From Symbiobacterium thermophilum IAM 14863 (GTDB lineage Bacteria; Bacillota; Sulfobacillia; Symbiobacteriales; Symbiobacteriaceae), in assembly GCF_000009905.1 (NCBI RefSeq), contig NC_006177.1, forward strand, positions 2,790,001-2,854,000: 64,000 nucleotides of DNA, given 5' to 3'. Under the pieces are notes generated by a model. It was not told the origin of the DNA. It was given only the letters and a program-made list of their open reading frames with translations, and did not search any database. A program made the position numbers and the translations under genes. Of this stretch, positions 1 through 8,966 are shown piece after piece. How positions within the stretch are numbered: position 1 is the first letter of the stretch; each line of letters begins with the position of its first letter.

Positions 1-291
1 CGCGCCGTTCGCCTGCCGCTTGATGGCGCCGGCGATGCAGACCGACTCGCAGGCCGGCTCCAGGCAGTGCATGCAGCCGGACTTGGTGAAGGTGGCCACG
101 GTGCGGCCGTTCACCTCGGCGGTCACGAAGTCGATGGTGGTCCAGGTGTAGGCCGAGCGCTTCTGCGGGTTGGTGAAGTCGGGCCCCACGCTCGTGTCCT
201 CACCCGGGAGGTCGTTCCACTGCTTGCAGGCCACCTGGCAGCCCCGGCAGCCCATGCACTTGGACAGGTCGATGAGCATCCCGTAGGTCAT
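1..291 (-). CDS. fdhB: Formate dehydrogenase iron-sulfur (beta) subunit, 5' part only
   Basis: This is the N-terminal 97 residues of a ferredoxin-like electron-transfer subunit; the gene runs off the left window edge. The translation has a first cluster motif CMGCRGCQVACKQWNDLP near residues 12-29 and a second cysteine group CMHC..CESVC around residues 75-88, typical of FdhB/FdnH-type 4Fe-4S proteins that carry electrons from the molybdopterin subunit to a membrane cytochrome or quinone. The ATG lies 4 bases after the fdhA stop codon, so the two are translated as one operon and the proteins very likely form one complex. A membrane anchor subunit, if present, lies outside the window. Family assignment is firm; C-terminal features cannot be seen. 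Confidence 0.9.
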   Translation of the reverse strand, partial: MTYGMLIDLSKCMGCRGCQVACKQWNDLPGEDTSVGPDFTNPQKRSAYTWTTIDFVTAEVNGRTVATFTKSGCMHCLEPACESVCIAGAIKRQANGA

Positions 292-295
292 GAGC

Positions 296-3200
296 TTACC
301 CCCTTACCGGGCCGGAGCCGCCGGCCTTCTTCACGTTGCACAGGAACGCCTTGTACTCGGGGATCTGGGTGTTGGCGTCGCCCACGTGCGGCGTGAGCAC
401 GTTGGCCGAGGCGCCGGTGAACTTGCCCATGAAGCCCCAGTGCCAGGGCATGCCCACGATCTCGATCTCCCGGCCGTGGACCCGGACCGGCCGCATGCGG
501 GGCGTGACCATCGCCGGGGCGACCAGCGAGCCGCGGACGGTGGTCACCTCCACCCGGTCGCCCGACTGCACGCCCAGCTTGGCCGCCAGGGTCGGGGAGA
601 TCTCGACGAACATGTCGGGCATCATCTCGCCCAGCCACGGCAGCGACCGGGTCATGGCGCCGGACTGCCAGTGCTCGGTCACCCGGTAGGTGGTGCAGAT
701 GTACGGGAACTCGGGGTTCTCGGCCTCGGTGAGGGCGCCGAACTCGCCCTTGCCGGAGATGACGGCCACGGGGTTGAACTGCCGCCGGTTGAACCGGTTG
801 GACACCGGCGACTCCACCGGCTCATAGTGCTCGGGGATGGGGCCGTCCTTCATCCCGGAGGGCGACCAGAGCGCCCCCACGCCCTCCTGCATCATGATGA
901 ACGGGTTCTGCGCCGAGACCTCGGGCGGGTTGGTGGCGACGAAGTCAGGCACGTCCTGCGCGATGAACTTCTCGCCGTCCCACCGGAAGAGCGGCCGCTC
1001 CGGATCCCACGGCTGGCCGTGCTCGTCCATCGAGCAGCGGTTGTACAGGATCCGACGGTTGACCGGCCAGGCCCAGGCCCAGCCCAGGTGGGTGCCCAGC
1101 GTCGTGCCCGGCTCGTCCTTCACCCGGCTCCGGCACTTCGGGGTCTCGAAGTTGTCGAAGTAGCCGGCGTAGATCCAGCAGCCGCAGGCGGTGGAACCGT
1201 CGTCCTGCAGGTTGCCGAAGGTCGTGAGCCCCTTCCGGTCGGCCCAGGTGTAGCCGTTGATCTCGAAGGCCACCTTTTCCGCCGAGGGGTGGTCGCCGTC
1301 GTCGTAGTCCCAGTGCAGCTGCAGGATGGGATCGGGGAAGGCGCCGCCCTCGGTGGCATAGAGCTCACGCAGCTTCTTGAAGAGCCGGTCCGCGATCCAG
1401 AGGTCGTCCCGGGAGTCGCCCATGGGCTCCACGGCCTTGTCGCGCCACTGGATCCAGCGGCCGGAGTTGGTGACGGTGCCGCACTTCTCGTAGGAGGCGG
1501 CGGCGGGCAGCAGGAAGACCTCGGTCTGAATCTCGGCCGGATTCATGCCCGGGCCCTTCCAGAAGGCCGCCGTCTCGGTCTCGAAGAGGTCGACCACGAC
1601 CAGCCAGTCCAGGTTCGCCAGGGCCGACCGCTCCTTCGTGACGTTGGGCCCGCCCACGGCGAAGTTCTGGCCCCAGGCAAACAGGCCCTTCAGCTCGCCG
1701 CGGCCCATCGCCTCGAAGATGGACATGTGGGAGTGGTCCCGGTGGTCCAGCTTCGGCAGGTAGTCGTAGGCGAAGTCGTTCTCCGCCGTGGCGTTCTCGC
1801 CCCACCAGGCCTTCAGCAGCGAAACCATGAACTTGGGCCGGTTGGTCCAGTAGCCCGACTTGGGCGTCGACGCCTGGTAGGCCGCCAGGGTCGGGTGCTG
1901 CGCCGCAGACGGCATGGGCATGTAGCCGGGCAGGTTATTCCAGAGCATCGCCATGTCGGTGGAACCCTGCACGTTGGACTCGCCCCGGTGGGCGTTCACG
2001 CCGCCGCCGGGGATGCCGATGTTGCCCAGCAGGAGCTGCAGCATGGCCACCGCCCGCACGTTCTGCGAGCCGTGGGACGACTGCGTGATGCCCATGGCGT
2101 ACATGATGTTGCCCGCCTTGTCGGGCCGGCCGGTGGAGGTGAAGAGCTCCGCGACCTCCAGGAACTCCTCGACCGTCATGCCGCAGGTCTCGGCGACCAT
2201 CTCGGGCGTGTACCGCGCGTAGTGCTTCTTCATGAGCTGGAAGACGCACTGCGGGTGCTGCAGCGTCGGATCCTTCTTGATGTTGCCGTCCTCGTCCACC
2301 TGGTACTGCCAGGTGGCGGTGTCGTACTTCACCTGGCCGTCCTCGCCCACCTGGGCGCCGGAGAAGAGGCCTTCCTCGAACTTGAAGTCCGGGTGGATGA
2401 GGTAGCTGGCGTTGGTATACTTGGCCACGTACTCGTGGAAGTACCGGCCGTGGGTCATGGCGTAGTTCATGAGCCCGCCCAGGAAGGCGATGTCGGTGCC
2501 CGGGCGGATCTGCACGTACAGGTCGGCCTTCGCGGCCGTGCGGTTGAACTTGGGGTCAACCACGATCAGCTTCGCACCCCGGGTCTCCCGCGCCCGGTCG
2601 ATCCAGCGCATGGAGATGGGGTGGTTCTCCGCCGGGTTGGTGCCCAGCACCATGAACACGTCGGTGTTCTGGTAATCAGTCCAGTGGTTCGTCATCGCGC
2701 CGCGTCCAAACGTGGGGGCCAGACCGGCCACCGTGGAGCTGTGTCAGAGACGGGCGTGATGTTCCAGGCGGACAATCCCCAGGCCGCGCATCAGCTTGGC
2801 GAGGACGTAGTTCTCCTCGTTGTCGAGGGCCGCCGAGCCGATGTGGGCCATCGCGAAGGTGCGGTTGACGGTGACGCCGTTTTCGTCCACCCGCTCGAAG
2901 GTGGCGTCGCGGGCCGCCTTTACGTTCCGGGCGATGCGCTCAATCGCCCAGTCCCAGTCCTTCTCCTCCCAGTCGGTGGCGCCAGGGGCCCGGTAGAGGA
3001 CCTTGGTGAGCCGCCGCGGGTTGGGCTGGTACTGGTTGTTCTTGTCGGCGACGATGCGCAGGTTGGCGATGGACGCGCCCTTGGGACAGAGCGTGCCCTC
3101 GTTGATCGGGTGGTCGGGGTCGCCGTTCACGTGCACGACCTCCCCGTCCTTCACCCAGAGCTGAATCCCGCAGCCCACCGAACAGTAGCAGCAGATCGTC

Positions 3201-3349
3201 CGGTAGTCTTTGGCGCCCTCGATCTTCAGATCATCCCGCTCCTTCGCCTCGGCCTTGCCGCCGAGCCCCAGAAGCGAGAGGGCACCCCCCGCCGCCAACG
3301 AGCTCTTCAAGAGATCACGTCGGGTCAGGGCCAAGCTTTCCACCCCCAT
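296..3349 (-). CDS. fdhA: Selenocysteine-containing, Tat-exported formate dehydrogenase major subunit
   Basis: This is the catalytic molybdopterin/tungstopterin subunit that oxidises formate to CO2. It must be read through an in-frame TGA at 2744-2746, which is selenocysteine at residue 202. The flanking residues ([27 protein letters not shown]) match the Sec/Cys active-site loop of FdnG/FdhF-type enzymes, and a SECIS hairpin follows the codon. The N-terminus has a twin-arginine signal (LTRRDLLKSS plus a hydrophobic stretch), so the protein is exported. A 4Fe-4S motif CCYCSVGCG with a later TLCPKGAS follows. I chose the ATG at 3349 because ACGGAG sits 6-7 bases upstream; an in-frame ATG at 3391 is possible. 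Total length is about 1017 residues, as in E. coli FdnG (1015). It is operonic with fdhB. An annotation without Sec decoding would split it into a 215-residue and an 811-residue fragment. Confidence 0.95.
2717..2746 (-). promoter_or_regulatory. Bacterial SECIS element after the Sec TGA of fdhA
   Basis: On the minus strand the TGA (2746-2744) is followed by exactly 18 bases and then a hairpin: GGCC (2729-2726), loop GGTCT (2725-2721), GGCC (2720-2717). From memory, the E. coli fdhF SECIS also shows GGUCU in its apical loop, 18 bases after its UGA. SelB recognises that loop. Stem, loop and spacing are read directly; function is inferred from family knowledge. Confidence 0.88.
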
Positions 3350-3495
3350 GCGTAGCTCCGTATGCCCGATCGCAGGGCACATTGCGCCCATTGCGCACGA
3401 CGTACGGTTTACTTCAGATCATACCTTTGGCTATGCCGCCCCGAAATAGCGCAGGATGGAGGTTTCGCAATAGCACAGTTGGCCTCTGGGTCTAA

Positions 3496-3513
3496 TTGTT
3501 AGCCCGCTCACAA
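3496..3513. promoter_or_regulatory. Rex-like operator 1 upstream of fdhA
   Basis: The sequence is TTGTTA-N6-TCACAA, an inverted repeat close to the Firmicute Rex consensus TTGTGAANNNNTTCACAA. It lies about 150 bases upstream of the fdhA start and is one of two nearly identical copies. Rex is an NADH/NAD+-sensing repressor of anaerobic and fermentative genes, so redox control of formate dehydrogenase is a reasonable inference. Confidence 0.6.
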
Positions 3514-3526
3514 ACCCTCGGACGAG

Positions 3527-3544
3527 TTGTTACCCCCGTCACAA
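3527..3544. promoter_or_regulatory. Rex-like operator 2 upstream of fdhA
   Basis: This is a second TTGTTA-N6-TCACAA site. It starts exactly 31 bp after the first, so both copies lie on the same DNA face, about three helical turns apart. Sharing both half-sites at this spacing makes chance unlikely. Confidence 0.6.
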
Positions 3545-4012
3545 AGGGTCCACGAAAGCTGCCTGGATCACGTTCGTACTAGTGCTTTTGGTCTAACGTC
3601 CGTTGATACAAGTCGCTATCGGACTCCTTTTTCTTACGTTTTTGCAACACCCGTGATGGCGCGCCGCGGGGCGCCGCCGCAATCGGCGGAGGCCCCCCGG
3701 TCGTCCGGCGGTGTCCATCCGGCCGTGCTGATTTCGGTCGTATAGTTCTATTGCACTAGTACCCTAACGCCATCCTTTGCCTAGACCTTGCTTGTGAAGG
3801 CTGTCACGATGGTGCCACCCCTCGCGCCCGCAACACCTCCCCCGGCGCGGTTGGCGCCCCTCGCTCCCCTGCCCCTTCCTCCCCCCAGCGCGGGAAGGTT
3901 GCAGGATTGTAAGCCGCCCGCCCGCTTCTGTAAGGCCGTTCACAGGCAGGCCCGTCCGGGAGCGGTTACGATGGAGGCAAGACCAACCATCTCGGCCAGA
4001 GGAGGATGACAG

Positions 4013-5320
4013 ATGCTGCACAGACTCGCGAGAAGAGCCGGCCGGCTCCTGGCCGCCTGGGCCATTCTGGCGGCGCTGACCGCCCACCCGGCCGCCGCGG
4101 ACACAGGTGTACCCCAACTGCCCCGCTTCCCGACCAAGCCCACCGAGGTGGTCGTCATCGGCACCATGCACTCGGCGCAGCTGGAGTACGCGGAGCACAG
4201 CCCGGCGCGGATCCGGGCCTTGCTCAACCGCATCGACCCGGCTGCCGTGGGCGTGGAGACGCCGCCCCAGTGGTATGCGGAGGACGTCTACTTCGAGGTC
4301 GCCTACGAATCGTACGGGGTGGCCGTCCCCTGGGCTCGGGAGAAGGGCCGGGAGGTCCGGCCGGTGGACTGGACGGCCGACCCCCTGGAACAGGTCAACG
4401 CGCTGCTGTGGCCGGCGGTGAACCCTGAGCCCGACCCCGGTGGGTCCGGCGAGGAGAGAATCACCTACGAAGACCTCCTCCAGTCGTGGGACGTGCCGCC
4501 CCTGCTCTTCGCCGACACGCCGGAGTGGCACGACGCCGTCAACCGATCCTACGCCAACGCCGACGCCAACCCCAACCCGTACGGCGAGGCCGGGCGCCGC
4601 TACATGCTCTACCGCAACCTGATGATCGCCCGGGAGATCGTCAACATGGCCGCCGACCACGAGGGGAAGCGGGTGGTGGTCCTGATCGGCGCCGCCCACA
4701 AGCCGGACCTGGACCTCTTCCTCGCGACCGTGCCGAACATCGTCGTCCGCCAGGCCTCTGAATGGGACGGGGCGACCGCGGCGGAGGTGGCCGCGGAGGA
4801 GCGGCGGGCGGACCACCTGGCCATCCTCTGGTACAACCTGGCCGGCACCCGGCGCATCAAGGACGGGGACGTCGACCTCACACGGATGGACCGGCTGCTC
4901 GCCGGCCTCGAGAAGGCGACGCCGCTGGACCCCGAGGTCCGTTTCCTCCGGGCCCGCTGGCACCACGTCAGGGGCGACACGGCCCGGGCGGTGGCGCAGT
5001 ACGCGGCGCTGGCCTGGGGTCAGACGTGGGAGGACCGGCCCTTCACCTTTCCGGACGTCGGCCTGTACAAGCGGATGATGGACTGGTCCAACGCCTACGC
5101 CTCGATGGGCCAGACGGTGGAGTACGGCATCGACAACGTGTTCTCGCCGGTGGGGAACCTGACCGTTCGGCAGCGGGTACTCTATGAACTGGCCACGCAG
5201 GAGCACGACCCCGCGGCCCGGGAGCGGGCCCGCCACGAGCTCCTGGCCGAGCCGCTGAACGTCCGGCAGCGCCAGCAGTTGCAGGCGCTGCTGAACCCGC
5301 CGGCCGCCGAGCAGCCCTGA
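4013..5320 (+). CDS. Secreted TraB/Tiki-like protein with TPR-like C-terminus
   Basis: This is a 435-residue protein with a clear signal peptide (RAGRLLAAWAILAALTAHPAAA, cleavage probably near residue 30). The mature part begins with VVVIGTMHS and later has GVETPPQW and VVLIGAAHK. The pair of GxxH motifs with a glutamate between them is the signature of the TraB/PrgY/GumN/Tiki superfamily, which includes membrane-associated metalloproteases and ChaN-like heme-binding proteins. The last roughly 150 residues look helical and repeat-like (LRARWHHVRGDTARAVAQYAALA), resembling a TPR. The ATG is preceded by AGAGGAGGATGACAG. It stands alone, divergent from fdhA, with a perfect hairpin after it. The substrate is unknown and the family call is by motif only. 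Confidence 0.55.
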   Translation: MLHRLARRAGRLLAAWAILAALTAHPAAADTGVPQLPRFPTKPTEVVVIGTMHSAQLEYAEHSPARIRALLNRIDPAAVGVETPPQWYAEDVYFEVAYESYGVAVPWAREKGREVRPVDWTADPLEQVNALLWPAVNPEPDPGGSGEERITYEDLLQSWDVPPLLFADTPEWHDAVNRSYANADANPNPYGEAGRRYMLYRNLMIAREIVNMAADHEGKRVVVLIGAAHKPDLDLFLATVPNIVVRQASEWDGATAAEVAAEERRADHLAILWYNLAGTRRIKDGDVDLTRMDRLLAGLEKATPLDPEVRFLRARWHHVRGDTARAVAQYAALAWGQTWEDRPFTFPDVGLYKRMMDWSNAYASMGQTVEYGIDNVFSPVGNLTVRQRVLYELATQEHDPAARERARHELLAEPLNVRQRQQLQALLNPPAAEQP

Positions 5321-5342
5321 CGGCCGCTCGGCCCGGGATGCC

Positions 5343-5394
5343 CCCGCGCCAGGGGCGCCTGCAGGCGGTGACCTGCAGGCGCCCCTGGCGCGGG
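5343..5394. terminator. Perfect 23-bp inverted repeat after the 4013 gene
   Basis: Arms 5343-5365 and 5372-5394 are exactly complementary around a 6-base loop (CGGTGA). No T-run follows on either strand. It could be a factor-assisted terminator, an RNA 3' end stabiliser or a processing site. It ends 25 bases before the LysR start. Confidence 0.6.
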
Positions 5395-5419
5395 TAGGGA
5401 CTGGGCGAACAGGCGCCGA

Positions 5420-6331
5420 ATGTTAAAGGGCACGAACGGTTGGAGGGACATCGACTTGCTGCATCTGCTGGAGAGCTTCTGCGCCGCGGCCGAGACCGGC
5501 AGCCTCAACAAGGCCGCCGAGATGCTGCACCTCTCGCAGCCCGCCATCACCCGCCAGATCAAGTCGCTGGAGGCCCAGCTGGGGGCCGTGCTGCTCACAC
5601 GGACGCCCCGGGGCGTGGAGCTGACGCCCGCGGGACAGGCGGTGCTGCCCCACGCCCGCGCCGCCCTGGCCGCGGTCGCGGCGTGCCGCCACGCGGCCGC
5701 CCAGGCCTCCGGCGCCGGCCCGGGCCGGCTGCGCATCGCCGCCGGCATGATCATCACCCTCTACACGCTGCCGCCGGTGATCACCGCCTTCCGCGAGGCC
5801 TACCCCGCCATCCCGGTCGACCTGCGGCCGGGGCACAACCGCGAGGTGCTCCACCAGCTCCTGGAGTACGAGGCGGACGTCGCCTTCCTCGCCTCCCGCG
5901 TCTCGGCGCCCGGCGTCAAGGCGATCAAGCTCTTCTCCGACCCGATGCTGCTGGTCACCCATCCGGCGGCAGAGCCGCTGGAGCGGCTGCGGGACCTCGC
6001 GGGGCGGACGCTGCTGGTCCTCCAGCCGGGCGCGGGCATGCGCCACGAGGTGGAGGAGGCCCTCACGGAGCACGGGGTGTCCTGCCGGCTGGTGGAGCAT
6101 CCTACCGTGGAGACCATCAAGACCGCCGTGATGCTGCAGATGGGCGTCACCATCCTGCCGGCGTCGGCGGTGCGGGAGGAGGTGCGGGACGGCCGGCTGG
6201 CCGCACGGCCCGTCGCCGACTGGCCCGGCTCCGGCCGCACCGTGCACGCCTACGTGCGGGCTGAGGGCGTCCTGCCCGAGCAGGTGCGGACGTTCATCCA
6301 TATGGTGAAGCAGCACTACCGCGACGGCTGA
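5420..6331 (+). CDS. LysR-family transcriptional regulator
   Basis: This is a 303-residue LTTR. The N-terminal winged helix (LLESFCAAAETGSLNKAAEMLHLSQPAITRQIKSLE, residues about 16-52) is canonical. It is followed by a linker helix and a two-lobed LysR substrate-binding domain (about 90-300) that begins GRLRIAAGMI and contains DVAFLAS. LTTRs usually control a neighbouring or divergent gene in response to a small metabolite. Here the next gene downstream in the same direction is pncB, so a link to NAD salvage is possible but unproven. No clear T-N11-A box stood out. The start ATG lacks a strong Shine-Dalgarno, and another start a few codons in cannot be excluded. Confidence 0.9.
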   Translation: MLKGTNGWRDIDLLHLLESFCAAAETGSLNKAAEMLHLSQPAITRQIKSLEAQLGAVLLTRTPRGVELTPAGQAVLPHARAALAAVAACRHAAAQASGAGPGRLRIAAGMIITLYTLPPVITAFREAYPAIPVDLRPGHNREVLHQLLEYEADVAFLASRVSAPGVKAIKLFSDPMLLVTHPAAEPLERLRDLAGRTLLVLQPGAGMRHEVEEALTEHGVSCRLVEHPTVETIKTAVMLQMGVTILPASAVREEVRDGRLAARPVADWPGSGRTVHAYVRAEGVLPEQVRTFIHMVKQHYRDG

Positions 6332-6433
6332 CCGGCTTTGACGGCGGTCAGCCGGTGCGCTATTCTAACGTTTGGTTACGTACATCTTTCGGCTGTTGAC
6401 ATTCGCCGACAGCCTGTGAAAGCAGGTGGATCC

Positions 6434-7894
6434 ATGCGCTCCCCAACGCCGTCTGAAGGATTGCTGGCGGACGAGTACGCCCTCGAGATGATGCGCGCCT
6501 ACTGGCTGGCCGGGCAGCACCGGCGCCGGGTGGTGAAGGAGGTCTTCTTCCGCAAGGCCCCCTTCGGCGGCCGGCTGGCCCTCGCGGTGGGCATCAACCA
6601 GGTCGCCCGGTATCTGGCGGAGCTGAAGCTCTCCGACGAGGACCTGGAGTACATCGCCGGCCTGGGCTTCGAGCCGGAGTTCGTCGAGCACCTGCGGGGC
6701 CTGCGGTTCACCGGGACCATGCGCGCCGTGGCCGAGGGCACCTTCGTCTTCCCCGGCGAGCCGATCATCACCCTGGTGGGCCCCATCGAGGAGCTGACCT
6801 ACGTGGAGGCCCGCATCCTGAACATCGTCAACCCGCAGACCCTGGTGGCGACCAAGGCGTTCCGGGTGGTGGAGGCCGCGGAGGGCGACCCGGTCATCGA
6901 GATGGGCCTGCGCCGGGCCCAGGGCGGGGACGCCTCCATCTACCACAGCCGGGCCGCGTACATCGCCGGGGTGGACTCGACCTCCAACCTGGAGGCCGGC
7001 CGGCTCTTCGGCATCCCGGCCCGGGGCACCCACGCCCACGCCCTGGTCATGCTGGGCGGCGACGAAAAGGAGGCCTTCCGGCTCTGGGCGCAGTCGCAGG
7101 TCAAGCTGGGCCGCCGGCCCACCTTCCTCATCGACACCTACGACACGCTCAGGTCGGGGTTGCCCAACGCCATCGCCGTCGCGCGCGAGATGGGCATCCG
7201 CATCGGCGCCGTCCGGCTCGACTCCGGCGACCTGGCCTATCTCTCCAAGGAGTGCCGCCGGATCCTGGACGAGGCCGGCTTCCGGGACGCGAAGATCGTC
7301 GCCTCCGGCGACCTGGACGAGTACGTGATCCGGGACCTGAAGCTGCAGAAGGCGCCCATCGACATGTGGGGCGTGGGCACCAACATGGTGGTCGCCGCCG
7401 ACCAGCCGTCCCTGGGCGGCGTGTACAAGCTCACCGCCGTCGAGGAGAACGGGGCCTGGTCGCCCCGCATCAAGGTGTCGGAAAACCCCGAGAAGGTGAC
7501 CCACCCGGGCGGGCCCAAGCAGCTCATCCGCTTCCGGAGCAAGGAGACCGGCTACTACCTGGCCGACCTGCTGATGCTGCCGGACGAGCCGCTGCCCGAC
7601 CCCGCTCAGCCCTTCCTCATCTTCGACCCCGTCCACACGTGGAAGAAGACGCTCCTGCGCAACTTCACCGTGGAGGATCTGCTGCTCACCTACATCCAGG
7701 ACGGCCGGCAGCTCCTGCCCGATCAGCCGCCCGACAAGGTGACCGCGGCGGCCCGGGAGTGGGTGGCCGTGCAGCGCAAGCGGTTCTACGAGGAGATCCA
7801 GCGGCTCACCAACCCCGCCGCCTACAAGGTGGACCTCTCCGAGCCCCTGTGGAAGCTGAAGATGCAGATGCTGGAAAGCTCAACCAGACACTGA
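6434..7894 (+). CDS. pncB: Nicotinate phosphoribosyltransferase
   Basis: This 486-residue enzyme converts nicotinate and PRPP to nicotinate mononucleotide in the NAD salvage pathway. Recognisable NAPRTase segments are LLADEYALEMMRAYW at the N-terminus, FPGEPIITLVGP, EMGLRRAQGGDASIYHSRAAYIAGVDSTSN and GTHAHALVMLGGDEKEAF, then the phosphate-binding region AVRLDSGDLAYLSKECR and ASGDLDEY. The ATG at 6434 starts the conserved region; an upstream in-frame start at 6338 would add 32 unconserved residues. AGGTGGA precedes the chosen start. A rho-independent terminator follows directly, so it appears to be monocistronic or the last gene after the LysR gene. Confidence 0.95.
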   Translation: MRSPTPSEGLLADEYALEMMRAYWLAGQHRRRVVKEVFFRKAPFGGRLALAVGINQVARYLAELKLSDEDLEYIAGLGFEPEFVEHLRGLRFTGTMRAVAEGTFVFPGEPIITLVGPIEELTYVEARILNIVNPQTLVATKAFRVVEAAEGDPVIEMGLRRAQGGDASIYHSRAAYIAGVDSTSNLEAGRLFGIPARGTHAHALVMLGGDEKEAFRLWAQSQVKLGRRPTFLIDTYDTLRSGLPNAIAVAREMGIRIGAVRLDSGDLAYLSKECRRILDEAGFRDAKIVASGDLDEYVIRDLKLQKAPIDMWGVGTNMVVAADQPSLGGVYKLTAVEENGAWSPRIKVSENPEKVTHPGGPKQLIRFRSKETGYYLADLLMLPDEPLPDPAQPFLIFDPVHTWKKTLLRNFTVEDLLLTYIQDGRQLLPDQPPDKVTAAAREWVAVQRKRFYEEIQRLTNPAAYKVDLSEPLWKLKMQMLESSTRH

Positions 7895-7903
7895 AATCGC
7901 AAC

Positions 7904-7940
7904 CCCCCGCAGCCCGAGCGGCCGCGGGGGCACACTTTTT
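7904..7940 (+). terminator. Rho-independent terminator of pncB
   Basis: CCCCCGC (7904-7910) pairs with GCGGGGG (7924-7930), followed by CACACTTTTTC. It ends just before the ribosome site of the next gene, so some read-through is possible. Confidence 0.75.
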
Positions 7941-7955
7941 CTTGGGAGGGTGACC

Positions 7956-8936
7956 ATGCAGAACCAACCGCTCACACTCGACCTGCTTCCCCAGGCCGTG
8001 GACCTCTGGAACCGGACGCTGGGGGACCTGTTCCCCATGCGCCCGGAGTTGATGGCGTCCAACCTGTGGAACGAGCCCAGCTTCGACCCGGAGGGCAGCC
8101 GGGCGATTCTCGCCGGGGGCCGCATGGTGGCCCTGGTGGCCGTCAAGCGGCGGCAGCACCCCATGCACACCCTGCCCGCGGACCAGCAGGGCTGGATCTC
8201 CGCCCTGGTCGTGGATCCCGCCTTCCAGGGCAAAGGCGTCGGCAGCGCCCTGCTCCGGGACGCCCTCACCCACCTGGGGCGGTACGCCGCCGAGCCCGTG
8301 GCCCTGGGGTCGGACCCCGGCCACTTCTTCCCCGGCATCCCCCTGGACTGCCGCCGGGCCCTGGACTGGTTCGCCCGGCGCGGGGCCCAACTGGGCGCCC
8401 TGGAATGCGACCTGGCGAACACCGAAATGGCCACATACGAGCACCCCGAGGCGGCCCGGCGAGCGTTCGCCCGGGAACCGGGCATCATCTACCGGCCTAT
8501 GGCCCCGGGCGAGGAGGAGGCCGCTCTCGCCTTCATGCGCCGGGCCTTCCCCGGCCGCTGGGCGTGGGAACTGGAGCGGCATCTGGCCGGCGGCGGGCTG
8601 CGGGAGGACGTGATGCTGGCCCTGGAAAACAGCGCCATCGTGGGATTCGCCCGCATCGCCGGGCCCTGGTCCCGGCACTTCTCGCCGGGGATCTACTGGG
8701 CGCCGCGCTTTCAGGGCCCCCACGGCAGCCTGGGGCCCATCGGGGTGGCGCCGGAGGCCCGGGGCCGCGGCATCGGCCTCGCCCTGCTCTCCGCCTCCCT
8801 GGCCGAGCTGCGGGACCGGGGGGTGCGGAGCGCCGTGATCGACTGGACGCAGCTGGTGCGCTTCTACGGCATCGCAGGCTTCCGGCCCTGGATGTGGTAC
8901 GTGCGGGCGACGATGCCCGCGGGCGGCGGGGGGTAG
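7956..8936 (+). CDS. Two-domain GNAT-family N-acetyltransferase
   Basis: This 326-residue protein has two tandem GNAT folds. The first has the acetyl-CoA loop VVDPAFQGKGVGSALL (residues about 85-102); the second has GVAPEARGRGIGLALLSASLAEL (about 265-288), followed by VRFYGIAGFRPW, a typical GNAT C-terminal strand. Both pyrophosphate-binding loops (Q/RxxGxG/A) look intact, so both halves may bind acetyl-CoA. The substrate is unknown. I prefer the ATG at 7956, with GGGAGGG 5 bases upstream, over the in-frame GTG at 7950. It follows pncB after a terminator and converges on a SIMPL-domain gene. Confidence 0.85.
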   Translation: MQNQPLTLDLLPQAVDLWNRTLGDLFPMRPELMASNLWNEPSFDPEGSRAILAGGRMVALVAVKRRQHPMHTLPADQQGWISALVVDPAFQGKGVGSALLRDALTHLGRYAAEPVALGSDPGHFFPGIPLDCRRALDWFARRGAQLGALECDLANTEMATYEHPEAARRAFAREPGIIYRPMAPGEEEAALAFMRRAFPGRWAWELERHLAGGGLREDVMLALENSAIVGFARIAGPWSRHFSPGIYWAPRFQGPHGSLGPIGVAPEARGRGIGLALLSASLAELRDRGVRSAVIDWTQLVRFYGIAGFRPWMWYVRATMPAGGGG

Positions 8937-8966
8937 GCCCCTTCGCCCGGGGCACCATCCCCGGCC

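Larger units (their letters stand above)
3350..4012. other. 663-bp divergent intergenic region between fdhA and the 4013 gene
   Basis: I see no convincing gene here. The open frames are short and lack good ribosome sites. The stretch is less GC-rich than its surroundings and holds two Rex-like operators at 3496-3544. A possible minus-strand -10 (TATGAT) lies near 3420, with only a poor -35. A T-rich tract lies near 3628-3646. The AGAGGAGGATG ribosome site for the 4013 gene is at the right end. Confidence 0.6.

Noticed and set aside
290-3355. Very long plus-strand open frame opposite fdhA
   Set aside because: It is the high-GC shadow of fdhA. Its composition (His, Gly, Val and Arg-rich) and lack of any motif are typical of antisense frames, and the fdhA strand has strong family motifs.
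3527-3745. 72-codon plus-strand frame in the fdhA upstream region
   Set aside because: No ribosome site, no recognisable features, and it covers the second Rex-like operator.
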